From Rhodospirillales bacterium (GTDB lineage: Bacteria; Pseudomonadota; Alphaproteobacteria; Rhodospirillales; WMHbin7), in NCBI GenBank assembly GCA_016215555.1, contig JACRJC010000006.1:1-64000 (forward strand): a stretch of DNA of 64,000 bases. Reading direction: 5' to 3'. The notes beneath the pieces are model-generated. The model was not told the origin of the DNA, did not search any database, and saw only the letters and a list, made by a program, of their open reading frames with translations. Below are positions 57,336-64,000 of the stretch, piece by piece (position 1 is the first letter of the stretch; every line of letters starts with the position of its first letter). The position numbers and the translations under genes were made by a program.

Positions 57336-57944
57336 ATGTTGCAAGGAATTGGCGGCGGCAGCCTTGATACGTCGCAATTACGCAGCCTTTTCAGCAAGAT
57401 AGACGCTGACGGCTCGGGTTCCGTTACCCGCGAGGAATTCGTCAACGGCGCGCCCGAGGATGTCGGCAGCGAGATGGCCGGGCAATTGTTCGACGCGCTC
57501 GACAGTTCGGGCTCGGGCTCGCTTAGCGAAAGCGACATTCTAAGCGCTTTCGAGCAATTGGACAGCCAGATGCAAGGCGCTCTCATCCAAGAGCAGGGGC
57601 AGGGCAGCCGCCCGCAGCCGCCCAAGCCCGAGGATGTCTTCAACCAAGCCGACAGCGACGGCGACGGCACGGTGACGCGCGAGGAATTCATCGCCAGCCG
57701 CCCCGACGAGGTCAGCGAGGAACAGGCGGGCTCGATGTTCGACCAGTTGGACAGCGAAGGAACGGGCAGCCTGAGCAAGGAGGACTTCATCGCCGCCATG
57801 GAAGCCAACCAGCCCGAGCCGCCGTCCATGGCTTCCAGCCAGGGCACTCAATTGTCGCAATCTCTGCTCGAGCTTTTGAAGAGCTACAAGAATTACGGCT
57901 CGTCGGCGAGCAGCGACGAAACAACGACGTCGGTCTCGACCTGA
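57336..57944 (+). CDS. EF-hand calcium-binding protein (four EF-hands)
   Basis: This is a 202-aa acidic protein with four EF-hand loops: DADGSGSVTREEF, DSSGSGSLSESDI, DSDGDGTVTREEF and DSEGTGSLSKEDF. The first and third match the calcium-loop consensus best. There is no signal peptide or membrane helix. The C-terminal ~45 residues are Ser/Gln/Thr-rich (SQGTQLSQSLLELLKSY). It is probably a calcium-binding protein of the calmodulin type or exported by an unknown route. ATG 57336 has AGAGGAG upstream; longer frames run antisense through the sigma gene. Confidence 0.9.
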   Translation: MLQGIGGGSLDTSQLRSLFSKIDADGSGSVTREEFVNGAPEDVGSEMAGQLFDALDSSGSGSLSESDILSAFEQLDSQMQGALIQEQGQGSRPQPPKPEDVFNQADSDGDGTVTREEFIASRPDEVSEEQAGSMFDQLDSEGTGSLSKEDFIAAMEANQPEPPSMASSQGTQLSQSLLELLKSYKNYGSSASSDETTTSVST

Positions 57945-57960
57945 CGCATCGATCCACCAG

Positions 57961-57998
57961 CCATCCCCCGGCCGGCCTATCCCGGTTGGGGGATATGG
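57961..57998 (+). terminator. Hairpin downstream of the EF-hand gene
   Basis: ATCCCCC (57963-57969) pairs with GGGGGAT (57988-57994), and CCGG pairs can form inside. CTCTTT follows. The T-tract is short, so it is a probable rather than certain intrinsic terminator. Confidence 0.55.
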
Positions 57999-58049
57999 CT
58001 CTTTGGCGTTTCAAGTGGAATTGGTCAGACGACTGAGATGAATTTCACC

Positions 58050-58143
58050 TTATCCTGCGGAGGGCCGAAGGCCCGTCTCGAAGGATGGGCGCCGAAATGT
58101 CGCCTCACCCTTCGAGACGCGCTGCGCGCTCCTCAGGGTGAGG
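58050..58143. repeat. Dispersed palindromic repeat, diverged family B copy
   Basis: The sequence contains TCCTGCGGAGGGCCGAAGGCCCGTCTCGAAGG and CCTTCGAGACGCGCTGCGCGCTCCTCAGGGTGAGG (quoted in pieces: GCCGAAGGC, GACGCGCTGCGCGC, CTCCTCAGGGTGAGG). It is related to family B by the CTTCGAGAC / CTCAGGxTGAG pair. It sits between the convergent EF-hand and flgE genes. Confidence 0.65.
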
Positions 58144-58185
58144 AAACAGGTTTGCCCATTCCCTACTGCATCATCAGGAACCATT

Positions 58186-59619
58186 CTATTTCAGGTCGCG
58201 GACGGTGACCGTCATCTCGTCGGCGGTCTGGAAGACCTTGCTGGCCATGGAATAGGCCTTCTGGGTCAGAATCATGTTCGTGAATTCGTCTTCCAGCACC
58301 ACATTCGATTGCTCGACCGCATTGGCCGTCCAAGATGTCAGGCCTTCGTCGTTCACGCCTTGGCTGCGCACCACGATGTCGCCGGCATTCTCGTTATAGG
58401 CCCACAGCGTGCCCGAAAGAGCCTCCATCTGATTGACGGCGTTGAAGGTGGCGACGGGAATTTGATAAAGCTGCTTGGTTTCGCCGTTCGAATAGCTGCC
58501 GACCAGAAAGCCGTCGCTGGTGAAATAGCTGTCCTTCAGATAGCCGTTGACGTTGCCGTTCTGGTCGTAGCTGCCGATTTTGCTGTCGCCGGAAAGCTGG
58601 GTCAGTTTGGTCAAATCGATCGACAGGGTGGAAGAGGCCGGGGTCAGACTGCCCGAGGCGGTGCTGGCCGAGGAAAAATCGATATCGTTCCATTCGACGG
58701 TGGCTTTGATCGACAAACCGCCGGAACCGTCGTCGGGCACGACGCTGGTCAGATTGCCGTCGCCGTCGAAGGTGAGCGTATAGGGTCCGCCGACCGTCGT
58801 TCCCGACGTGCCGTTGCTGCCGCAGGTCAGTTCCAGCGACCAGACATTTTCCTGGCTGGGGTCCGGCGTCATCACGAAGTTGATCTGGTCGGACAGATAG
58901 TCGGTGACGCCGGAATCGGGATTCTCGACTTGCTTATAGACGGGAATGTTGAAGCTGGCGCTGTCGGTGGCCTCGGTCTCGGAATCGACATTGGCGCGCA
59001 GATCGATGCTGTCGGTCGCCTGTCCGCCGGCCAGGCCGTAGCGGTCGGTGCGGATGGCCGACAGGCCGGACAGGCTGCTGGAGGTGGTGAATTCCCCGGT
59101 CTCGGGATCGGCGGCGTAGCCCAGCAGATAATAGCCGTCGGATGTGGTCAGATAGGTCACCTGATTGCTGGCGGCGGGATTGTCGCCGTTGGTTTCGGTG
59201 CCGTTCCAGCTATCGTCATAGACGACGTCGTAGTCCTGGGCGCTGGCCGTCGATGCCGAGGCGGTCTGATCGACCGTCCACTGAAAGCTGCCATAGCGGC
59301 CAAAGACGTAATCCGACAGGTTGGCCGGCTGGCCTGCCTCGCCGCTCAGCAGAAACATCCCCTGGCCGTTGATGGCCATGTCCAGATTCTCGCCGGTGCT
59401 AAGAACGTTGCCCTGGCTTTCGACGCTTTGGCGGGTGGTTTGCGTGACCCCGAGAAGATTGGTCCCCGCCGTCGTTTCCGACAAGATGGTGCGGAAAGTA
59501 TCGACAGCGCTTTTATAGCCGCCGGTATTGACGTTGGCGACGTTCTGGCTGATGACGTTCATGGCGTGGCTTTGCGACATCATGGCCGTCATGCTGTTGG
59601 TGAAGGCTCCCCATAACAT
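58186..59619 (-). CDS. flgE: Flagellar hook protein FlgE
   Basis: This is the hook subunit, 477 aa. The flagellar rod/hook N-terminal motif is MLWGAFTNSMTAMMSQSHAMNVISQNVANVNTGGYKSA, split here as AMNVISQNVANVNTGGYKSA. The FlgE-type early domain (GNVLSTGENLDMAINGQGMF) comes next. A variable Ser/Thr/Gly-rich central domain (about residues 130-380) follows. The C-terminal motif is LTSWTANAVEQSNVVLEDEF...TQKAYSMASKVFQTADEM. It is exported by the flagellar type III system and polymerises outside the cell. ATG 59619 has GGGAG 8 bp upstream. No other hook or rod gene is adjacent, so it is isolated here; motAB lie 54 kb away in the window. Confidence 0.92.
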   Translation of the reverse strand: MLWGAFTNSMTAMMSQSHAMNVISQNVANVNTGGYKSAVDTFRTILSETTAGTNLLGVTQTTRQSVESQGNVLSTGENLDMAINGQGMFLLSGEAGQPANLSDYVFGRYGSFQWTVDQTASASTASAQDYDVVYDDSWNGTETNGDNPAASNQVTYLTTSDGYYLLGYAADPETGEFTTSSSLSGLSAIRTDRYGLAGGQATDSIDLRANVDSETEATDSASFNIPVYKQVENPDSGVTDYLSDQINFVMTPDPSQENVWSLELTCGSNGTSGTTVGGPYTLTFDGDGNLTSVVPDDGSGGLSIKATVEWNDIDFSSASTASGSLTPASSTLSIDLTKLTQLSGDSKIGSYDQNGNVNGYLKDSYFTSDGFLVGSYSNGETKQLYQIPVATFNAVNQMEALSGTLWAYNENAGDIVVRSQGVNDEGLTSWTANAVEQSNVVLEDEFTNMILTQKAYSMASKVFQTADEMTVTVRDLK

Positions 59620-59655
59620 GGCTCTGCTCCCGAAAATGAATTCTAGACAGTTCCA

Positions 59656-59671
59656 AGCAGGCGCCGTTCCA
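59656..59671 (-). promoter_or_regulatory. Candidate sigma-54 (-24/-12) promoter of flgE
   Basis: The minus strand reads TGGAACGGCGCCTGCT, which matches TGGCACGN4TTGCW in all but two positions and keeps the invariant GG and GC with 10-bp spacing. It would start transcription about 25 bp before the flgE ATG. RpoN control of hook genes is known in Caulobacter and other bacteria. Confidence 0.55.
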
Positions 59672-59937
59672 GGGCGTTTCAAATGAATGATTGACGGATT
59701 TTGGGAGAAAACGAGAGGCTAACGGCAAGAATGCGCTGAAGCCGGGCCATTATTGCCCGCCTGCCGCAGGGCGACCCGGCAAAAAGGGGACGGGAGCGGG
59801 GGAGGAGGGGGGGCTACCGCCAACCGCCCCCTCCCAACAAACGGGGCCAGCTCCATATTGGGTAAAGCAAGGCGTATTTCTTGTATTTTCATTATGATCC
59901 AGCCATCATGTAGGCGCTTTCTGGAGAGGCACCATAA
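59672..59937. other. Remainder of the 318-bp gap between flgE and the Cache kinase
   Basis: Apart from the sigma-54-type site, the gap contains an unusual purine run of G-rich sequence at about 59786-59813 (GGGACGGGAGCGGGGGAGGA followed by more G). A GGAGAGG Shine-Dalgarno for the kinase lies at its right end. No gene or RNA was recognised. Confidence 0.4.
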
Positions 59938-62010
59938 ATGCGCGTACCTTTAATGTGGTCAAAACTATTCTTCCGTGCATTTTCCGTCATTCTTGCGGTA
60001 GTCGTGGTTTTTTCAGTTTCGATCTATCTGATCACCACCGGCATTATCGACGACACAGTCGATCAAATAGAAGAAACATCCGGCTGGACCATCCTTGACA
60101 ACGTCTATGAACTCGTTTCCCAAACGGCGTCCGAACTGGAGGCAATCGAACGAACTGCGTTGGAAGAGAAAAAGCGTAACCTGAAGACGGCCGTCGATCT
60201 TGGGGAAGCGTTTGTCAAACTGAAGCTTCAGGACGTTAAGGAAGGCCGTCTGACCCCGGCGCAGGCCAGGGGGCAATTCCTTTCCGGCCTGCGTCAGTTT
60301 CGTTTCGGCAATAATGATTACGTCTGGATATCCGATTACCAGTCGCGCCTGATTTCTCATCCCTCTGACGAGCTGCACGACAAGGATGCCTCCCAGTTGG
60401 CCGATGTCCATGGCAATCCGATCGTGACGCCCATGGTCGAGGGGGCGCAGGCCTATGGCGATGGTTATTATGTTTATTGGTGGAAAAGTCTGGGGCAGAC
60501 GGAGATTCGCGAGAAGCTGACCTATTACAAGAACATGGCGGATCTTAAGATGGTCATTGGCGCCGGTTTTTTTCTGGATGACCTGAAGAAGGTCATGGAG
60601 ACGCGAAAGACCGAGGCGTTACGCCGGCTGAGAGACCAACTGTCGAACATCAAGCTTGCCAATACCGGCTATCTTTACATCTTCGACGGCCAGAACCGGA
60701 TGGTCATTCATCCAAACCCGAACGTTGACGGAACCGATGCCGGCGGCCTTCTAGAACCGGTAACCAATATCCCCATTCTCAAACAACTAAAGTCTGTCGC
60801 CGACAACAAAGTCGGGCTGCGCTATAAATGGGACAAGCCCAACGATCCGGGGAACTACGTCTACGACAAGATTTCCTGGGTGCGCTATTTTCCGAAATAT
60901 GACTGGTACGTCGCCTCGTCGGTCTATACCGATGAATTGCGTAGCGGATCAAAGGCGATTGGACAGCGGGTCATGGAGATTTCGGTCCTGTTCCTGCTGA
61001 TTTCATCGCTTTTGGGTTATTTGTTCGTCAGCAGTCTGACGAAGCCGATCATCCATCTGTCGAAGATGGCCAAGCAGGTTCGCGACGGCGATCTGTCTGT
61101 ATCCTCGGATATTCGCCAAGCAGACGAGATCGGCGATCTTGCCCTGGCCTTCAACGACATGGTCGATCGTCTGCGTGAAGATATCGAGCATCTTGACTCG
61201 CGTGTCATGGCCAGAACGATCGAGTTGAGGGAAGCCAACGAGAAACTCAAGGAAATCGACAAGATGAAGTCGGATTTCATGACCTCGGTTTCGCATGAAT
61301 TCCGCACGCCGCTGACGTCAATACGTGGCTTCCTCGCCATCATCCGGCGCGAGTTTGACAAGCATTTCGCGCCGTTCGCCAAGGACGACGCAACGCTTTT
61401 GCGCAAAAGGAAACATATCGATGAGGATATTGACATCATCGAACGAGAAAGCGTGCGGCTGACAGACTTGATAAACGATGTCCTTGACTACACCGATTTG
61501 ATTTCCGGCAGTTCGGTCTGGCGAGAAACGGTATTCAATGCCAGGGAAATGATTGAGGAGGCGATAGAGGGAATAAGAGGGGATCTTGGCGCAAAGCCAG
61601 GCGTTGAGTTGGTTCTTGTTTGCCCAACTGAGTTGCCGCTTTTGTATTGCGACAAATCGCGGATGACCCTGGTTCTTCAGAACATTCTTGAAAATGCCGT
61701 CAAGTTTACTGAGGATGGGGCGATTACCTTGAAGGCCTGGGTTGAATTACCCAGCAAGTTGTTTGTTTCCGTGCAGGACTCTGGTCTCGGAATTCCACCT
61801 GACCAATTGAAGTGGATATTCTCGCATTTTCATCAGGTGCTGAATGCCGATGCGCTGGTCGATAAACCTAGGGGAACGGGACTTGGTCTAGCCATTTGCA
61901 AGCAGATCGTCGATCATTACGGAGGCGTTATTTCGGTCAATTCCGTTTTGGGCCAGGGAGCGACATTCACAATTTCGCTTGAGTCGTACCAAAATGACAC
62001 TGTAGAGTAA
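59938..62010 (+). CDS. Cache-HAMP sensor histidine kinase
   Basis: This is a membrane-bound kinase of 690 aa. The first transmembrane helix is LFFRAFSVILAVVVVFSVSIYLI. A large periplasmic region (about residues 30-345) holds two Cache-type modules, each with NNDYVWISDYQSRLISHP- or NTGYLYIFDGQNRMVIHP-like cores. The second helix is VMEISVLFLLISSLLGYLFV. HAMP is SLTKPIIHLSKMAKQVRDGDLS. HisKA has His453 in SVSHEFRTPLTSI, and the ATPase domain has NILENAVKFTEDG, DSGLGIP and RGTGLGLAICK. Cache modules bind small organic ligands. The receiver gene 168 bp downstream is the likely partner. Confidence 0.94.
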   Translation: MRVPLMWSKLFFRAFSVILAVVVVFSVSIYLITTGIIDDTVDQIEETSGWTILDNVYELVSQTASELEAIERTALEEKKRNLKTAVDLGEAFVKLKLQDVKEGRLTPAQARGQFLSGLRQFRFGNNDYVWISDYQSRLISHPSDELHDKDASQLADVHGNPIVTPMVEGAQAYGDGYYVYWWKSLGQTEIREKLTYYKNMADLKMVIGAGFFLDDLKKVMETRKTEALRRLRDQLSNIKLANTGYLYIFDGQNRMVIHPNPNVDGTDAGGLLEPVTNIPILKQLKSVADNKVGLRYKWDKPNDPGNYVYDKISWVRYFPKYDWYVASSVYTDELRSGSKAIGQRVMEISVLFLLISSLLGYLFVSSLTKPIIHLSKMAKQVRDGDLSVSSDIRQADEIGDLALAFNDMVDRLREDIEHLDSRVMARTIELREANEKLKEIDKMKSDFMTSVSHEFRTPLTSIRGFLAIIRREFDKHFAPFAKDDATLLRKRKHIDEDIDIIERESVRLTDLINDVLDYTDLISGSSVWRETVFNAREMIEEAIEGIRGDLGAKPGVELVLVCPTELPLLYCDKSRMTLVLQNILENAVKFTEDGAITLKAWVELPSKLFVSVQDSGLGIPPDQLKWIFSHFHQVLNADALVDKPRGTGLGLAICKQIVDHYGGVISVNSVLGQGATFTISLESYQNDTVE

Positions 62011-62177
62011 GAGTCTCTTTTTATCTCAATTGGTTATGCGGTGTTGTGGAGTTGTGTTAATTGCGACAGGATTCTAAACTGCGCTTGTTGTCTCGAGTCA
62101 TTGCATGCTAAGTTTTTCATCTGAAAACTTGGCGCAAGGGTGGGGCTCGTTTCGCCAGTTAAGTTGAAGGGGAAGAT

Positions 62178-62558
62178 ATGAGCCTTAAGATCGCCATTAT
62201 CGATGATGAAATTCACATCCGCTCTTTGTTGGAACAGACGCTCGAAGATCTTGAGACGGATTTTGATGTTGAGTTGCTGGTGGCCGTCAACGGCCGCGAG
62301 GGGCTTGAGATCATTCAGAGGGAAAAGCCGCAACTCGTTTTTTGCGATGTCATGATGCCCGAGATGAATGGCTACGACGTCTGTCGGGCCGTCAAGGTTC
62401 ATGGGCTGGCCGATGTCAAAATTATATTGCTGACCGCCAAGGGGCAAGAAGTGGACCGTCAGCAGGGCATCGACGCCGGCGCTTTCGATTACATCACCAA
62501 ACCGTTTGATCCTGATGAATTGGTTCTGCGGGCTAAGGAGATTCTTGGCCTGAATTGA
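62178..62558 (+). CDS. Single-domain response regulator
   Basis: This is a receiver domain only, 126 aa: IAIIDDEIHIRSLLEQTL, Asp57 in LVFCDVMMPEMNGYDVC, ILLTAKGQE and YITKPFDPDEL. It has no output domain, so it probably acts by protein contact, as a PhoB-type receiver without DNA-binding domain. It lies between the Cache kinase and the hydrogenase genes, 37 bp before the small subunit, suggesting a regulatory link that the sequence cannot prove. Confidence 0.92.
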   Translation: MSLKIAIIDDEIHIRSLLEQTLEDLETDFDVELLVAVNGREGLEIIQREKPQLVFCDVMMPEMNGYDVCRAVKVHGLADVKIILLTAKGQEVDRQQGIDAGAFDYITKPFDPDELVLRAKEILGLN

Positions 62559-62595
62559 GAGTTCGCATTTCCTTTGCTGTCCAGGGGAGGGCTTG

Positions 62596-63534
62596 ATGGG
62601 CGTTTCACTATATTGGTTCCAGTGCGGCGGATGCGGTGGCGACACCATGTCTTTTCTGAATGCCGAGGAACCTGACCTGATACAATTAATTGACGCCCTG
62701 AAGATTGATCTTTTGTGGCACCCATCTCTTTCTAACATTTCCGCCAAACAACATTTTGCCTTTCAGGACGACATCATAAACGGCGTGCGTCCGCTTGATA
62801 TTCTCGTCGTCGAGGGCAGTCTCATACGTGGTCCCACACGGACGGGAATGTTCGATGTTCAGCGCGGCCGTCCGAAAAAAGATCTTGTGGCGGCGATGGC
62901 CCGCCGTGCGCGATTTGTCGTAGCGGTCGGCACTTGCGCCTCATTCGGTGGTTTCGGCTCTGACACTTATGTGCAGTCGACAGGCCTGCAATTCCACAAG
63001 CGCGAGCCTGGAGGTTTGCTGGGCGCCGATTTTCTGGCCTCTTCCGGCTTGCCTGTGATCAATCTCTCGGGATGTCCTTGTCATCCCGGCGTCATTTCCG
63101 GGGCGCTTTCGGCTTTGGTCGAGGGTGTCAAAATGCCTCTCGACGAATTCAACCGGCCCTTGGCCTGGTATGGCATGTTGATTCACCAAGGCTGCACAAG
63201 AAACGAATATCATGAATACCGCGTGGAGGAGACAGACTTCGGGCAGAAGGGTTGTTTGTTCTTTCACAAGGGATGCCATGGCCCGCTGGTGACCGGCCCC
63301 TGCAACAAGCTATTATGGAACCGCCGATCGTCAAAGACGCGTGCGGGCGTGCCGTGCTTCGGTTGCACGAGTCCCGATTTCCCTCAGGATTATCCATTTT
63401 TCCAAACCCGCAATATCGAAGGGGTGCCGGTGGCGCTGCCGCAGGGCATCAACCGGGCGAATTATCTTGTTTACAAAACCATGGCTGCTGCGGCGGCGCC
63501 TGAGCGACTGAAATCCAGAAAAACAGACATCTGA
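62596..63534 (+). CDS. hupS: [NiFe] hydrogenase small subunit, group 2a-like (HupS/HucS type)
   Basis: This is the iron-sulfur electron-transfer subunit of an uptake hydrogenase, 312 aa. There is no Tat signal, as in cyanobacterial HupS. The N-terminus is WFQCGGCGGDTMSFLNAEEP. The canonical proximal-cluster motif SGGCxxC has lost its second Cys (Asp16), while Cys13 is kept and a Cys appears at position 10. Further ligands are in AVGTCASFGGFG, LSGCPCHPG, HQGCTRNEYHEY, KGCLFFHKGC and GVPCFGCTSPDFP. LLWHPSL, FHKREPGGLLG, LLWNRRSSKTRAG and INRANYLVYKTMAAAAAP match cyanobacterial HupS closely. ATG 62596 has AGGGGAGG; a TTG at 62593 is possible. Confidence 0.9.
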   Translation: MGVSLYWFQCGGCGGDTMSFLNAEEPDLIQLIDALKIDLLWHPSLSNISAKQHFAFQDDIINGVRPLDILVVEGSLIRGPTRTGMFDVQRGRPKKDLVAAMARRARFVVAVGTCASFGGFGSDTYVQSTGLQFHKREPGGLLGADFLASSGLPVINLSGCPCHPGVISGALSALVEGVKMPLDEFNRPLAWYGMLIHQGCTRNEYHEYRVEETDFGQKGCLFFHKGCHGPLVTGPCNKLLWNRRSSKTRAGVPCFGCTSPDFPQDYPFFQTRNIEGVPVALPQGINRANYLVYKTMAAAAAPERLKSRKTDI

Positions 63535-63553
63535 CCGAACGGGAGCCGTGGCT

Positions 63554-64000
63554 ATGGCCAATCGAATTGTATGCGATATTCCCCTCAATCGAGCCGAGGG
63601 CGATCTTGAAATCAAGGTGGCCATTGATGACGGTCATGTCGTCGATGCCTGGAGCGTCGGCACCATGTTCCGCGGGTTCGAACAAATTCTGGTTGGCCGT
63701 GGCGCGTTTGACGGACTTGTCGTCACCCCGCGGATCTGTGGCATTTGCTCGACCACACATTTGATGGCGGCGGCTCAGGCCCTTGACGCCGTAGCCAAGG
63801 TTCGTCCTCCGGGAAACGCGATCAGATTGCGGAATCTGGCGCTAATGGCCGAGACGGTGCAAAGCGACGTTCGTCAATCGGTTCTGATGTTTTTGGTTGA
63901 TTTTGCCAATCCGGCCTATGCGAGCTATCGCTTTCATGCCGAGGTCGTGAAACGTTACGCGCCCTTGGCAGGCGAAAGATGCATCGACGTCATCAAGGCG
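63554..64000 (+). CDS. hupL: [NiFe] hydrogenase large subunit, N-terminal part (cut by window edge)
   Basis: This is the catalytic subunit of the same hydrogenase; 149 codons are in the window and the frame runs off the right edge. It begins MANRIVCDIPLNRAEGDLEIKVAID, the usual NRxEGD start. The L1 motif is RICGICSTTHLMAA, which supplies the first two Ni-binding Cys. The second CxxC pair lies beyond the window. The start follows GGGAG, 19 bp after the small-subunit stop, so the two are cotranscribed. The L1 form and small-subunit type agree with group 2a. Confidence 0.92.
   Translation, partial: MANRIVCDIPLNRAEGDLEIKVAIDDGHVVDAWSVGTMFRGFEQILVGRGAFDGLVVTPRICGICSTTHLMAAAQALDAVAKVRPPGNAIRLRNLALMAETVQSDVRQSVLMFLVDFANPAYASYRFHAEVVKRYAPLAGERCIDVIKA

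Overview
The window looks like chromosomal DNA of a free-living alphaproteobacterium, most likely a Rhodospirillales member related to Magnetospirillum. The basis is GC-rich coding sequence, a TakP-type TRAP binding protein, a leucyltransferase of the Bpt type, DUF1127, MotAB, a periplasmic nitrate reductase operon, many PAS/REC signalling proteins, GT41 and GT9-type TPR glycosyltransferases and a group 2a-like [NiFe] hydrogenase. No rRNA or tRNA gene was seen. Assignments rest on reading motifs and translations; no database search was run.

Layout. 0-5 kb: tail of an IS4-type transposase, an orphan TRAP binding protein (takP), and a minus-strand motA-motB-RDD-bpt run. 5-12.8 kb: flavin reductase, penicillin acylase, alpha/beta hydrolase, DMT exporter, an unusual bacteriohemerythrin, a DUF1127 gene carrying an in-frame small inverted-repeat element, a LysR regulator and a DsbA-like protein. 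12.9-20 kb: a degenerate PleD-like protein, an RND efflux pair and a TPR-glycosyltransferase. 20.2-28.7 kb: a signalling array (response regulator, hybrid kinase, five-PAS kinase, REC-HDOD, REC-degenerate HD-GYP). 28.9-32.3 kb: nadACB for NAD synthesis. 32.5-39.8 kb: a TDT/SLAC1-type permease and pyruvate carboxylase, malonyl-CoA decarboxylase and malonyl-CoA synthetase on the minus strand. 40.3-46 kb: napDAGHBC with a possible FNR box and a strong terminator.

46.3-55.6 kb holds the most unusual locus. A 2,436-residue protein is made almost entirely of 303 tandem octapeptides of the form [S/T]-x-[T/S]-Q-[I/L/V]-x-[A/G/S]-L. It lies 23 bp upstream of a TPR-GT41 (O-GlcNAc-transferase-like) gene. 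The arrangement suggests a Ser/Thr-rich structural or surface protein and its own glycosyltransferase. I do not recognise the repeat as a named family.

55.8-64 kb: a three-gene ECF sigma / anti-sigma / Metal_resist-like sensor unit divergent from a four-EF-hand protein, the hook gene flgE with a sigma-54-type promoter, a Cache-HAMP histidine kinase and response regulator, and the start of a [NiFe] hydrogenase operon that runs off the right edge. Several families of palindromic dispersed repeats occupy the gene-free gaps.
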